64,000 nt of DNA, taken from NCBI RefSeq assembly GCF_000741715.1, contig NZ_JGZN01000013.1:124001-188000 (forward strand), given 5' to 3'. Below the pieces are notes generated by a model that was given only the letters and a program-made list of their open reading frames with translations, searched no databases and had not been told where the DNA came from. Both the position numbers and the translations under genes were made by a program. This DNA comes from Bifidobacterium saguini DSM 23967. Its GTDB lineage: Bacteria > Actinomycetota > Actinomycetes > Actinomycetales > Bifidobacteriaceae. Each line of letters starts with the position of its first letter. Position 1 is the stretch's first letter. Of this stretch, positions 19,401-28,241 are shown one piece after another.

Positions 19401-20416
19401 AAGCCCACATTGTTCAATGCACTGCTCAGATCAGTGCGCGCCTCATCCAGGTTATGTTCGGCAATGGAGCGCGAAATCTTCGGGAACATGGCTGTGGATA
19501 CAGACACCGCAATCAGCGAATACGGCAGGATAAACAGCGTGTAAGCGTTCTGATAAGTGGCGTTGCCGGCAATATCGAACAGGCTGGCGCCAACCATCTC
19601 ATGTGCGCGAAGCGGTGCCAGTGTGGCGATACGGGTTTGAATGATGCCGGAAATTTCGGTGATAACCACCACACCCAGTGAGCCTAAGGCCACTGGGCCC
19701 ATCGCCTTCAAACCGAAGCCGGTCAAACCGAACTGCGGGCGGTATTTGAAGCCGAGTCGCATCAGAGGAATAAAAAGAATCAACGCTTGGAAGGCCACGC
19801 CCAGCGTCCAAGTGCCTGCGGTAAGCGCAATTTTGCCGCCTGTCCAGAAATCGAGCGGCTGCTCATTGGCTTTACCGAACAGCAGAATGAACGCGGTGAA
19901 GCCAGCGCAGCTGATGACATTCGCACCGGTGGAACTCCACGCATAGGCGGTGAAATGGTCTTTAGCGGCCAAGATCTGGCCCAGCACGGTGTAAAGGCCA
20001 TAGAAGAAGATCTGCGGCATGCACCATAGCGTGAACGCCGTGGTGAGCGCAATCATCTGAGAATCATTGCCGCCAACGTATAGACGCGTCAGCAGAGGAG
20101 AGGCGGCACCCATCAGAACCGTAACCGCCAGCAGGATGACGATAGCCAACGTAATCAGGCGATTCAGACGTTCCTGGGCGTCTTTTTCCTTAAGCGTGCG
20201 CACAATCTGCGGCACCAGCACGGCATTGAAAATACCGCCGGTCACCAGCGTGAAAATGGCCTGCGGAATCATTGAGCCGGCCTGATAGGCGTTTGCGGCG
20301 AGCCCGGTGGTGCCCATAGCCGCAGCCAACAGAATCGTACGAATTTGACCGGTCACACGGGAAGCCGCAGTGCCGGAAGCCATGATGAGTGAATTACGGC
20401 CTACGGTAGAACTCAT
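16442..20416 (-). CDS. murJ: MurJ lipid II flippase fused to degenerate kinase and C-terminal sugar-binding-like domains
   Basis: A 1324-residue actinobacterial MurJ/MviN protein, thought to move lipid II across the membrane for peptidoglycan synthesis. Residues 1-560 form the polytopic MOP-superfamily core (MASGTAASRVTGQIRTILLA at the start). From about 640 to 900 there is a kinase-like domain that lacks a clear VAIK lysine and proper HRD and DFG motifs, so it is a pseudokinase. A further membrane segment (VVALIVALVVVVAAGFWAW) near 1110 is followed by a Ser/Asn/Asp-rich linker. A C-terminal beta domain of about 120 residues follows, as in mycobacterial MviN. It overlaps the DUF6049 gene by 4 nt. 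In mycobacteria the pseudokinase, once phosphorylated, is bound by an FHA protein; whether this holds here is inference. Confidence 0.93.
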   Translation of the reverse strand: MSSTVGRNSLIMASGTAASRVTGQIRTILLAAAMGTTGLAANAYQAGSMIPQAIFTLVTGGIFNAVLVPQIVRTLKEKDAQERLNRLITLAIVILLAVTVLMGAASPLLTRLYVGGNDSQMIALTTAFTLWCMPQIFFYGLYTVLGQILAAKDHFTAYAWSSTGANVISCAGFTAFILLFGKANEQPLDFWTGGKIALTAGTWTLGVAFQALILFIPLMRLGFKYRPQFGLTGFGLKAMGPVALGSLGVVVITEISGIIQTRIATLAPLRAHEMVGASLFDIAGNATYQNAYTLFILPYSLIAVSVSTAMFPKISRSIAEHNLDEARTDLSSALNNVGLVIMFFAAAMIVFPEPIIRALLPSVSMNETMLISYALIPLSFGIPLVSGFLLIQRTFYAFEDGWHPFLCNLIDYACVIALMVASMVLLPPQYWVVGIACSAPIGSIIALPPTLMMLRKKFNGHLGLKVVGVAYGKALAAAVVAGVAVRLLKNPIVDLFKADIQPAKHMDGGIFHRPDPNGPAANPGGGHMGWLSAVGICVVLTIVLAVVYVAVLWLLRTQELKAIAGPMLARLGLGRNMVAATADDQPSDTPDSAQGISPSETGQEITPEEDFSQASPTDRMSKTIPSSISNNRMEPDTHMKPQLGDTILNRYTLVSALREEPGIEAWKANDRILAKDCQLYLVTDRRQLNTINEIAGTITATRPEHFVPVQKYRRQGDSMLVITPVDSGKSLTEYISLHSSSPLSFNAMRSIIGELSEAIRPMLHGDATASIVLTTDTVRISSAGIEITGAPFAPLLADTSGASLEEDGAERHAVRQLAALLYALLTRKRNPQQPAFTLAALPQDTPGEFQVICKRGLELFSGDELTLPMASLAELDALLGDWKPLQELDDTEIALPNVAGDPSIIRMLLNKADTAAELGEIPASLITSKQLPDLAITQAGPVAAVPGPNGAAVEEPGRHLFDFKFSDAWNAENLSGDDTADWFNDFNAPAAGAFAGNSHPTVPISTDGYGETTSRIPVYDAGGREIQPGEESLRALEEEQARIAEVAAIPPSYDPKNPPVKKTGEDDHLPNENLFGSFTTKVVALIVALVVVVAAGFWAWSAFQKSGVDPADATDTTKSSTGDWPDVNMNEVPFGDQKSSDSGSADDSNSTDSSQSSNSSSNSSSDSSNSGTQDSEKSNSSSSSSSNAKAQKKSTVKKVVEDRSVKSVPQPHVVNTTAYTISSANFVSNPGGQSGYGYTLHLDQPHDVSRMIISIRSSGGKGYIRANTTGNPSEGEEMASFTFAEGGTTEVKFSKSVTTQDLMLWVPMDSLPQNQLYIQKVEVF

Positions 20417-22734
20417 TCGTCGGGATCCTTCTTACGGTTGAACTGGCGCCACAATCCCACCACGCCCAGCAGCACGGCGAAACCGATAATGACGAAGCCG
20501 CTGGCATCGCTGATACGCAGCACGCTGGTTATCACAGTGTCCTGCGTGTTGCCGAACGCATTGCCGTGGCGGTCGGCCAGTGAGATATGCGCGGTGGTGG
20601 AGCCGGAAGTAGAGACACGAATGGTGAATGCCACTTGGGCTTCACTGTGAGCGGGAATCACAATGGTGTTGGATCGTGACGTGACGATCTGCATGGAATC
20701 AGTAATCGAATTCACCTGCACATTAACTGCATACGGCAGATTATTGCTCACGGTTACCGGCATTTTTGCTGATTCGCTGAACACGGAAATTGATTCGGAA
20801 GGCGTGATGCTCACGCTGTTCAGCAGCGTATTCGCCATGTTCTGTGCGGCATCCGCCATACGCTGATGGCTTTCGGTTGGCTCGGAGCCGGTGAGGGCGC
20901 GCAAGGCCATGCTGTCATGGAGGGCAAGCAGGTCGCTGATCCACTGCTTGGGATTATTGCTATGGCTTGCAGTGGAATCCGCGTCACGACGGGCCAGAGC
21001 CTGAGTGTCCAACGTATCGATATCGCTGGAATTCACACTGTTCTTAAGAATCGAACTGGCCAAGCGCGTCATGTTCTGCCTGCTGCCGGCAAGCTGGTTC
21101 AGGATTGACTGCGTTGCCGAGGTATCAGGTGCGTCTGCATTCTGATTGACCGAATCATTCACCTGATATGGATCCATGCTGGCCATCGTGTTCAAATCGG
21201 TGAGATTGAGCCAAGATGCCTGTTCGAGCGCGCTCATCACCTGATTGATCCAATCTGCCGAACTCGAACGAGTGAACGTCATCAACAGGTTGCGCGTGGT
21301 ATACGGCTGTTCCATTTGGTAGAAGGCGCTTTGGGCGAGCAGACGGGCTAAGCGGCCGGCATCGCTGGTTTCAGCAGTGGCTTCCTTGCTGGTGGCATGA
21401 CCATGCGCCAGCGTGCCTAATTCAGACTGCTCCTTGAGCACGGTCACATCGCCGGCTGACGTGTTGACCGTATATGTGCCAGTGTGCACGGTATCAGTCT
21501 GCTCGGCATCAAACGAGGAGCCGGCAATAACCGTGGTATAGCCTTGCGCACGAGCTTTGGTGAGCGCATCCAACGTCCAGTCGGCCGAACCCTGCCAAGC
21601 ATAGGCATTCGGCGTATCCGTGGTTTTAGTGGCCACTGCATACAGCGTCTGTGTACTCTTCGCAGTCCACTGAGCATCCGAAACACCGGCACTGGTATAC
21701 GCCGAAGCATTATTGACTGCAGCATATGCGGTGATATCAAAATCCGCTGGCTGCATCACACCGGCTACAGTCGGCTTGCTGCCCGATTCCTGCAAATACA
21801 GCGGATCGGCCACGACCTGCAGCTTAGGATGCTTGGCCACAGCCTGTTCCACTGCCTTGGTCTGCGCAATGCTCTGCGTGCTCAGCAGCAGCGGTTCGGT
21901 GCTGTTCGTGCTGACGGAAGAATCCGCATCATCGGAAGCATCATCATTATCAGTGTCGTTGTCGGATGAGGAACCGTTACTGTTGGCGGTTTCCTTCGAC
22001 TGGCTACCGGATGCCTGCGCAGCCGACGAGGACGACGACGTATCATTTTCCTCAATCAGATCGGTGATTGCCGTCTCATTGGTTTGCCAGTCGCTAGACG
22101 TTAACGGCATGGCCACAGTAAGACCCATAGCCGGCGTTTGCGCGGTATTAAGCCCGTCTGCAGAGCGGGTCAGGAAGCTGTGCAATTCCTCATGCGTATC
22201 GCCTGCCACATAGTACAGGTTGAGCGGCTTGGGACCCCAGCTGCGCATCGATGTCAGCGTCTGCTGGTCTGCCGTCACATCAATGGCCACGGTTGCCGTA
22301 CTGCCTGCGGTGATTGCCGGCACATCTACGGTTGCGAGATTGTTCGGCGTGGGAATATTGGTACCGTTCTCTGCCCATGCCTGCATATCGGAGCGCGACG
22401 CAAAGGTGAACAACGCATTGGTGTTGACGGTAAGCGAGCCGGCAGGTAGGTCAGCGTCGCTGCGATTGGCCACCACAATCTGCATGTGGAAACCAGAGGA
22501 AGCGGTGACGATAGGCGTGCTCTGTGCGATGGTCAACGTTTCCGCTGGCTGGTTTTGCGCGGATGAGGCTTCGGATGTTGTCTGGCTATCCGTTGCGCCA
22601 TTCGTTGTGGTTGTTGTGGTATCCGCCCATGCGGTCGGTGCAAACAGCATCGCTCCAGCCACCAAAGCTGCAGCGACGGCATGTGCAAAACGCCCGCCAT
22701 GATGCGGGCGGTGTTGGATTGCGGGTAGGGTCAC
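20413..22734 (-). CDS. DUF6049 secreted membrane-anchored protein
   Basis: A 773-residue envelope protein of unknown function, the counterpart of the gene beside mviN in mycobacteria. A signal-like hydrophobic stretch (AAALVAGAMLFAPTAWA) lies near residues 20-40. A long extracellular region has an Asp/Ser/Asn-rich patch near 250-280. One C-terminal transmembrane helix (FVIIGFAVLLGVVGLW) is followed by a short basic tail. GTG 22734 is chosen because it overlaps the Nudix stop codon as GTGA; the ATG at 22773 would overlap the Nudix gene by 43 nt. It is translationally coupled to murJ, so a role in lipid II flipping or its control is likely but unproven. Confidence 0.85.
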   Translation of the reverse strand: MTLPAIQHRPHHGGRFAHAVAAALVAGAMLFAPTAWADTTTTTTNGATDSQTTSEASSAQNQPAETLTIAQSTPIVTASSGFHMQIVVANRSDADLPAGSLTVNTNALFTFASRSDMQAWAENGTNIPTPNNLATVDVPAITAGSTATVAIDVTADQQTLTSMRSWGPKPLNLYYVAGDTHEELHSFLTRSADGLNTAQTPAMGLTVAMPLTSSDWQTNETAITDLIEENDTSSSSSAAQASGSQSKETANSNGSSSDNDTDNDDASDDADSSVSTNSTEPLLLSTQSIAQTKAVEQAVAKHPKLQVVADPLYLQESGSKPTVAGVMQPADFDITAYAAVNNASAYTSAGVSDAQWTAKSTQTLYAVATKTTDTPNAYAWQGSADWTLDALTKARAQGYTTVIAGSSFDAEQTDTVHTGTYTVNTSAGDVTVLKEQSELGTLAHGHATSKEATAETSDAGRLARLLAQSAFYQMEQPYTTRNLLMTFTRSSSADWINQVMSALEQASWLNLTDLNTMASMDPYQVNDSVNQNADAPDTSATQSILNQLAGSRQNMTRLASSILKNSVNSSDIDTLDTQALARRDADSTASHSNNPKQWISDLLALHDSMALRALTGSEPTESHQRMADAAQNMANTLLNSVSITPSESISVFSESAKMPVTVSNNLPYAVNVQVNSITDSMQIVTSRSNTIVIPAHSEAQVAFTIRVSTSGSTTAHISLADRHGNAFGNTQDTVITSVLRISDASGFVIIGFAVLLGVVGLWRQFNRKKDPDE

Positions 22735-24050
22735 TCGTTTGCCTGCCTGTTCTTCTTCCTGGCGTACAGCCACGCGATTTTGCGTTCGTTCGGGTAGCTC
22801 AGTACATCATCCAAATCATCAAAACGCACCCAAATAGCGTCCTCGGCCTCATGATCCGGGTCGCCTTCTACGGTCAGTTCGCCACCAGTCTGGCGCAATG
22901 CAAAATGATGCACCAGCTTATGCACACGCTGCGTGGTTCCGGTGAACCAGTAGTCAATAGTGGCGATGGAATCAATCACCTCACCCAAGATGCCGGTCTC
23001 CTCATGCACCTCGCGTACAGCTGTCTGCTGCGGTGTCTCGCCCTTTTCGATATGTCCCTTAGGCAAGCACCATTCCAGATGACCGGAACGTGAATGGCGG
23101 GCGATAATAGCCACGCGGTTCTGATTGTCGAAAATCAGACCACCAGCCGAATATTCGCGTACCACGGGCAATTCCTGAGCATCCAATGAGGCGAACGTAG
23201 TGGGTCCATCGGAAGTGCGCTTCTGCGGCATCATGGCCGGGGTCGGGCCGGTTGGAACAGTCGGTGTGGCTGCTGGCGCTGCAGCGGATTGTGCTGTGGT
23301 TTGCTTGGCGGATTGTGCAGCGTTCGACACAGCGCGCAGCACATCCGCAGGCGTCGGTATGACGGGTGCGGGGGCTGCTTCTGGCACAGTTGGCTCAGGC
23401 GCAGTCGGCGAAACAGGTGAGTCCGTTGACGGTGTTACTGCAGGTTCTGCATCTGACTGGGCAGCTGGAGCGGTGAAATGCAAGGTTGCGGCTGCAATAG
23501 CGCGCATGGCCGCTGCGGCAGACAATGGTGCCTTGGTATGCTCAACACTCTCAGCATCTGCTGTAACAGAAGCGCTCGGGCCATCCGCAACAGTGTGTGC
23601 GGCATCCTGATTGCCTGCCGAATCCACTGAAATAAAGGATTCTGATGCGTTCTGAGGAGCTTCAGTAGTGGGTGAACCAGCGAACTTCCGTCCGAACACC
23701 GTGGCCGGTGTAGGAGCAGAAGTCTCAATTGGCGGAGCTGGCGCAGCCGATGCTGCAATGGCGATGCTGGCCATCGTCTCCGCTCCAGCTTCGGCGGCTA
23801 TGCCATCGGTTTGCCCTGCGATGGTTTCGTTCGGCGTGGCGATGGTCACCGTGGCTTTCATGCCGAACACGGTGGCCGGAGTTGGCGCAACGGGCTGCTG
23901 CTCATCGTTGCTCACAACCGGGGTAGAATCCTCCAAATCCGCAGAATTCTGCGGTGTTTGCGAGGTATACAGCAGCTGATCTTGGGTATGGTTGCCCGCA
24001 GCATTGGGTGTTTGCCCAATCATGTGGGCAAGGTCGGCGGGCGTAATCAT
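22731..24050 (-). CDS. Nudix hydrolase with long Ala/Pro-rich N-terminal region
   Basis: A Nudix domain occupies about the last 140 of 439 residues. Its Nudix box holds GHIEKGETPQQTAVREV and then HEETGI, with the REVxEExG core intact. The first 300 residues are Ala/Thr/Pro-rich and low in complexity. They contain three copies of a (P/T)ATVFGxK-type motif, near residues 42, 115 and 55 nt-shifted relatives, and appear disordered. ATG 24050 (MITPADLAHMIG) is chosen; the frame runs up to 24323 but would then overlap cca. The order Nudix-DUF6049-murJ, divergent from cca, matches the mycobacterial mutT4-Rv3909-mviN cluster. The substrate is unknown. Confidence 0.85.
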   Translation of the reverse strand: MITPADLAHMIGQTPNAAGNHTQDQLLYTSQTPQNSADLEDSTPVVSNDEQQPVAPTPATVFGMKATVTIATPNETIAGQTDGIAAEAGAETMASIAIAASAAPAPPIETSAPTPATVFGRKFAGSPTTEAPQNASESFISVDSAGNQDAAHTVADGPSASVTADAESVEHTKAPLSAAAAMRAIAAATLHFTAPAAQSDAEPAVTPSTDSPVSPTAPEPTVPEAAPAPVIPTPADVLRAVSNAAQSAKQTTAQSAAAPAATPTVPTGPTPAMMPQKRTSDGPTTFASLDAQELPVVREYSAGGLIFDNQNRVAIIARHSRSGHLEWCLPKGHIEKGETPQQTAVREVHEETGILGEVIDSIATIDYWFTGTTQRVHKLVHHFALRQTGGELTVEGDPDHEAEDAIWVRFDDLDDVLSYPNERKIAWLYARKKNRQANE

Positions 24051-24137
24051 GGTTCCCACCTTACTCAATCCCGTGTGCAGGTGGGGTAACGGTATGCTAG
24101 GAGGGCAGAAAAACGTCCACATAGGGGAAGGTGCCCA

Positions 24138-25556
24138 TTGGATTTCGAAGTGTGGCCCGAGGCGATTGAACTTGGCCGACTGTTCAAGGAACAGGGGTAT
24201 GAGCTGGCATTGGTCGGCGGTCCGGTTAGGGACCTGCTCCTGCATAGGCGTAGCCATGACCTTGACTTCTGTTCGTCCGCCAGACCCGAGCAATTCGAAC
24301 CGATTCTGCGCCGTTGGGGGCATGACGGATTCTGGGATATGGGTCGTAAATTCGGCACGCTGGGAGCTATGCGCCGGCGCGCGGACGGTACCGAAGTCAA
24401 GGTGGAAGTCACCACCTATCGTTCGGATACGTATGACCCGGATTCACGCAAACCGGAAGTCAATTATGGCGACACGCTCGAAGGTGATCTGTCGCGCCGT
24501 GATTTCACCGTCAACGCAATGGCATTGCGCGTGCCCGATCTGGAATTCGTGGATCCGTTCGGTGGCGCCAGCGACTTGGCCAAGGGCGTGTTGCGCACGC
24601 CGGTCGATCCTCGCCAGTCATTTGACGATGATCCGTTGCGTATGATGCGCGCGGTGCGATTCGTGGCACAGCTGGGCTTCAGCATCGCGCCCGATGCCGC
24701 CGAAGCGATTACTTCTATGCGCGACCGCATTGAAATCGTCTCCGCTGAGCGCGTGCGCGACGAACTGACCAAACTATTGCTTTCCGACCGCCCGCGCGCG
24801 GGTCTTGAAGCATTGGTGGATTCCGGTCTTGCAGACATTGTGTTCCCGGAGATTCCGGCTTTGCAGCTGCAGATTGACGAGCACCACCGCCATAAGGATG
24901 TGTTCGAGCATACGATGATGGTACTGGAGCGTGCAATTGCTTTGGAAACCGGTCCGGACGGCCCGGTGCCTGCTCCAGATTTGACGCTGCGCTTGGCTGC
25001 GGTGATGCATGACATCGGCAAGCCGAAGACCCGTCGATTCGAGCCAGGCGGCAAGGTGAGCTTCCACCATCATGATGCCGTAGGCGCCAAGATGACCCGC
25101 AAACGTTTGAAGGCATTGCGTTTCGACCATCATCTTGTGGAAGACGTCTCCGAGCTGGTCAACCTGCACCTGCGCTTCCACGGGTATGTGGATGAGCCGT
25201 GGACTGATTCCGCGGTGCGCCGCTACGTGAAGGATTCCGGCCATCTGTATGAGCGTTTGAACCGTTTGACCCGTGCCGACGCCACTACGCAGAACAAGCG
25301 TAAGGCGGCGATTTTCGCGCATGCGATGGATGAGATGGAAGAGCGCGTGCGCGAGTTGAAGAAGAAGGAAGACTTCGACGCGATTCGTCCTGACCTGGAC
25401 GGCAATGAGATGATGGCGCTTTTGGGCTTGGAACCTGGTCCGATGATTGGCCGAGCTTACAAGCACATGCTCGAATATCGCCTTGATAATGGCCCAGTCG
25501 AGCATGATGTGGCCGTAGCCGAACTCAAACGCTGGTACGCCGAAATTCAGCAGTGA
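24138..25556 (+). CDS. cca: CCA tRNA nucleotidyltransferase
   Basis: Adds or repairs the 3' CCA of tRNAs, or, as a related class, polyadenylates RNA. The nucleotidyltransferase core has LVGGPVRDLLL at residues 25-35 and the catalytic DLDF shortly after. RRDFTVNAMALR follows near 118. An HD domain (AAVMHDIGKPKTRRF) lies near 290-305. The 472-residue length matches the actinobacterial HD-containing type. A TTG start at 24138 (MDFEVWPEAIELG) follows GGGGAAGG. It is divergent from the Nudix-murJ operon with an 87-nt gap. Confidence 0.93.
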   Translation: MDFEVWPEAIELGRLFKEQGYELALVGGPVRDLLLHRRSHDLDFCSSARPEQFEPILRRWGHDGFWDMGRKFGTLGAMRRRADGTEVKVEVTTYRSDTYDPDSRKPEVNYGDTLEGDLSRRDFTVNAMALRVPDLEFVDPFGGASDLAKGVLRTPVDPRQSFDDDPLRMMRAVRFVAQLGFSIAPDAAEAITSMRDRIEIVSAERVRDELTKLLLSDRPRAGLEALVDSGLADIVFPEIPALQLQIDEHHRHKDVFEHTMMVLERAIALETGPDGPVPAPDLTLRLAAVMHDIGKPKTRRFEPGGKVSFHHHDAVGAKMTRKRLKALRFDHHLVEDVSELVNLHLRFHGYVDEPWTDSAVRRYVKDSGHLYERLNRLTRADATTQNKRKAAIFAHAMDEMEERVRELKKKEDFDAIRPDLDGNEMMALLGLEPGPMIGRAYKHMLEYRLDNGPVEHDVAVAELKRWYAEIQQ

Positions 25557-25566
25557 TCTTTTTTCT

Positions 25567-25616
25567 GGCTCCCTCTGATGAGGGAGCTGTCAGCGGAGCT
25601 GACTGAGGGAGAGAAG
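25567..25616. repeat. Intergenic repeat family copy
   Basis: GGCTCCCTCTGATGAGGGAG followed by CTGTCAGCGGAGCTGACTGAGGGAG. It consists of two small hairpins (GCTCCCTC/GAGGGAGC and GTCAGCGGAGCTGAC). Related copies lie at 61280-61323 and 63391-63439, and a related sequence is inside the ABC gene at 43400-43513. Confidence 0.75.
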
Positions 25617-25685
25617 CAAGCGGGCATACGCCTGCAGAAAGATCTATCGGCCGTAGGCCGATTCTGATAATCAGGCCAGATACTA

Positions 25686-25715
25686 AAAAGAGGCAGCCCT
25701 GAGGCTGCCTCTTTT
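25686..25715. terminator. Bidirectional terminator between cca and the LytR_C gene
   Basis: Perfect 13-bp stem AAAAGAGGCAGCC / GGCTGCCTCTTTT with a CTGA loop. The A and T tracts on both sides suit termination of both convergent transcripts. Confidence 0.9.
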
Positions 25716-25736
25716 CGTAGTCACACGACTAGCAAA

Positions 25737-26366
25737 TCATTGTGCAGGATACGCGTCATGCTGAGTATCTGCCGGAAGATTGGTCATCTTATCGGCGGCC
25801 TTGCAGCCTTCGATGCTGGTGATTTCCTTACCTTCCTGTGGGGACTGCTTCTCATCCTTCAAATCGTTGAACGTAGCGCCGAGCACCACATCAATGAGCT
25901 GATCTTCGCGGGCGTTCATAATCATCGTGGCATCAGTGAAGTTGCCTGCCACGGTGTACGCCTGATTGATGGCGTTCTTGCCGAAGTAAATCGTAGTGCG
26001 TTCCACATTGGTGGAGGAGAAGTTGCCGGCTTCCTGCATGGCGAATCCGCGAACACCCAACGCGTTGCTCACAGCGGCAGCGAACTGGGAGTGAGAGGTG
26101 CCGTTCAACACGCGAACACCAATCGAAGTATTGGACACATACTTGGCCTTGCCGTCGTCACCCTTTACGGCGCACGGCGCAGGGTTACCATAATTCGGCT
26201 CCGCCAACGGCGTGGAAACCAAGCCCAAGCCGCCCACATGGAAATTGAATAGCAGCGAAATCACCAGTGCAACCACCATCACCGCGCCACTGATGGAAAA
26301 TACGACGGTCTGGCGGCGGCGTACGTATCGTTTACGGGCCTGACGTTCGTCAATCTGTTGCGGCAT
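25737..26366 (-). CDS. LytR C-terminal domain membrane protein
   Basis: A 209-residue single-pass protein. A basic cytoplasmic start (MPQQIDERQARKRYVRRR) leads into a transmembrane helix at about 20-42. An extracellular LytR_C domain follows (GVRVLNGTSHSQFAAAVSNA, then a second VERTTIYFG half). The family is found as a lone domain in actinobacterial envelope proteins and attached to LytR-CpsA-Psr enzymes; its ligand is not known. It follows ispE by 16 nt and may be cotranscribed with rsmA-ispE. Confidence 0.85.
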   Translation of the reverse strand: MPQQIDERQARKRYVRRRQTVVFSISGAVMVVALVISLLFNFHVGGLGLVSTPLAEPNYGNPAPCAVKGDDGKAKYVSNTSIGVRVLNGTSHSQFAAAVSNALGVRGFAMQEAGNFSSTNVERTTIYFGKNAINQAYTVAGNFTDATMIMNAREDQLIDVVLGATFNDLKDEKQSPQEGKEITSIEGCKAADKMTNLPADTQHDAYPAQ

Positions 26367-26382
26367 CGTTAACTTCCTTCAC

Positions 26383-27312
26383 TCACAAGTGGCTTGTTGC
26401 TACATTAGCGTCACTGGGTGACGCGATGACTGGGGTCGCCGGTGCCTGAGCCCTGATAATGCGGTCAGCGGCATTCTGCTCGACCCAAGTATCGATAACG
26501 CGTTGTGCTGTTGCGGCATCAGGCACAAAAGCCACCACAGAGGGGCCCGAGCCAGAGACAAAAGCGTGACGCGCTCCAGCCTGTAACGCGGCTTCGATGG
26601 CCTGACCGCTGCGCGGGTGCAGACTAATGGCGGCGGCCTGCAAATGATTACGGTCGCCGGCTCCTGCGCCCACCACATCGAACGTGTGATACACCTCGGG
26701 AGTGCTTAACTGTGATTGATAAGCACCAATCAACACTTCGCCGGTAAACCCTTGATCATGCAGATCCTGAGCCCATGCGCTGTTCGGATCGATGTCTTCG
26801 ATCCGCTCGCCAAAACCGGTGCCATGCGCAAGCCCGCCCGTCAAGCAGAACGGCATATCCGCACCCAACGTGGCGGCTATGGCGCGCAGCCGCTCCATAG
26901 GCCAATGAAGATCCCACAGCCGGTCAATAGCAAGGATTGCGGCGGCCGCATCCGCAGAGCCACCGCCCAAGCCTGCGCCAACCGGAATGCGCTTGGTGAT
27001 AGTCAGAGCTACATCCGGTTCGCGGCCAGCCTCCTGGGCCATAGCGAACAAAGCCAAAACGGCATGATTGCGGCGCATATCGCTGCTTGATGAAGCCAGA
27101 TCGCCGAGGTGGGCGCCTTCAAGTTCCAGCGAGAACCCAGTGCCGGGTTCTTTCGCCGCTGCGGTGACCGTGTCGTACACGCCAACTGCGCAATACACCG
27201 TATCTAAAGCATGGCGACCGCCCCACTCCTCATGGGTGGGACCCACTTCCAATGTGAGATTGGTTTTCGCCGGGCAATCCACTCGCACGGCAGGAGCATA
27301 TGCAGTAGTCAT
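26383..27312 (-). CDS. ispE: 4-diphosphocytidyl-2-C-methyl-D-erythritol kinase
   Basis: GHMP kinase of the MEP isoprenoid pathway that phosphorylates CDP-methylerythritol. The N-terminal VDCPAKTNLTLEVG and the GHMP ATP loop PVGAGLGGGSADAAAA, near residues 120-135, are diagnostic. A C-terminal glycine motif AFVSGSGPSVVAF is also present. The 309-residue length is normal. The ATG overlaps the rsmA stop by one base, a coupling of ksgA and ispE common in Gram-positives. Confidence 0.95.
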   Translation of the reverse strand: MTTAYAPAVRVDCPAKTNLTLEVGPTHEEWGGRHALDTVYCAVGVYDTVTAAAKEPGTGFSLELEGAHLGDLASSSSDMRRNHAVLALFAMAQEAGREPDVALTITKRIPVGAGLGGGSADAAAAILAIDRLWDLHWPMERLRAIAATLGADMPFCLTGGLAHGTGFGERIEDIDPNSAWAQDLHDQGFTGEVLIGAYQSQLSTPEVYHTFDVVGAGAGDRNHLQAAAISLHPRSGQAIEAALQAGARHAFVSGSGPSVVAFVPDAATAQRVIDTWVEQNAADRIIRAQAPATPVIASPSDANVATSHL

Positions 27313-28220
27313 TATGCCGCCTTGTTGTGAGCGGAAACTGCAGAAGCCAGCGCGGCGAATTCACTGATGGTAAGCGTCTCGCCACGACGGGTCGGATTAA
27401 TACCTGCGGCCGTGAAGGCTTCCGCAGGCACCATATGCTTCAATGCTGCGTGCAGCGTTTTGCGGCGTTGGCCGAATGCGGCATCAATCAGCTGGAACAC
27501 CTGTTCGCGGTCAGGTGCTGCATCTCCCGTAGCGGGATTGCTTGCGTCATCAGCGGCGTATCGAGTGAACTTCACCAAAGCGGAATCCACGTTAGGTGCC
27601 GGCCAGAATACGTTGCGGCCAATCGTGCCCACACGTTCCGCAGTGCCATACCATGCGAGCTTCACACTCGGAGTGCCGTAAATCTTAGAACCAGGCTTGG
27701 CGGCAAGCCTATCGGCCACTTCCTTCTGCACCATAACCAGGAACGAACCCAGATGGTCAAAGCGCTCCAGCAAGGTCAGCAGAATCGGCGTGGCCACGTT
27801 ATACGGCAGATTGGCCACCAGTGTGAAGGAATCATCACCATTGAAATCCGGCACATTTTCAGGAGTCACAGTCAACGCATCACGGTTGACCACTTTCAAA
27901 CGGTCCGCGGCTTCAGGCATGAACTCAGCCACCGTGCCGGGCAGACGTTCGGCCAGCGGCGGGTCGATTTCCACTGCGGTCATCGAAGCGCCGGTTTCCA
28001 GAATCGCCAAAGTCAGGGAACCCAAGCCTGGGCCAACTTCCATCACATGATCAGTGCTGGTAACACCTGCTTCGCGCACAATGCGGCGCACGGTGCCAGG
28101 GTCAATCACAAAATTCTGGCCGAACTTCTTGGTCGGGCTCACGCCGGCGTCAGCGGCGATACGGCGAATATCAGCGGCTCCCAGCAGATGGCCGGCAGCG
28201 GTGTTTGCGGTTTCAGTCAT
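27312..28220 (-). CDS. rsmA: 16S rRNA dimethyladenosine transferase
   Basis: Dimethylates A1518 and A1519 of 16S rRNA (KsgA). The SAM motif VGPGLGSLTLAIL lies near residue 55, and the catalytic-site motif NLPYNVATP near residue 125. KKFGQNFVID near the N terminus is typical. ATG 28220 (MTETANTAAG) is preceded by AAGGAAC and preferred over a TTG at 28238. The 302-residue length is normal. It leads into ispE with a 1-nt overlap. Confidence 0.96.
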   Translation of the reverse strand: MTETANTAAGHLLGAADIRRIAADAGVSPTKKFGQNFVIDPGTVRRIVREAGVTSTDHVMEVGPGLGSLTLAILETGASMTAVEIDPPLAERLPGTVAEFMPEAADRLKVVNRDALTVTPENVPDFNGDDSFTLVANLPYNVATPILLTLLERFDHLGSFLVMVQKEVADRLAAKPGSKIYGTPSVKLAWYGTAERVGTIGRNVFWPAPNVDSALVKFTRYAADDASNPATGDAAPDREQVFQLIDAAFGQRRKTLHAALKHMVPAEAFTAAGINPTRRGETLTISEFAALASAVSAHNKAA

Positions 28221-28241
28221 AACGGTTGTTCCTTGCAATCT

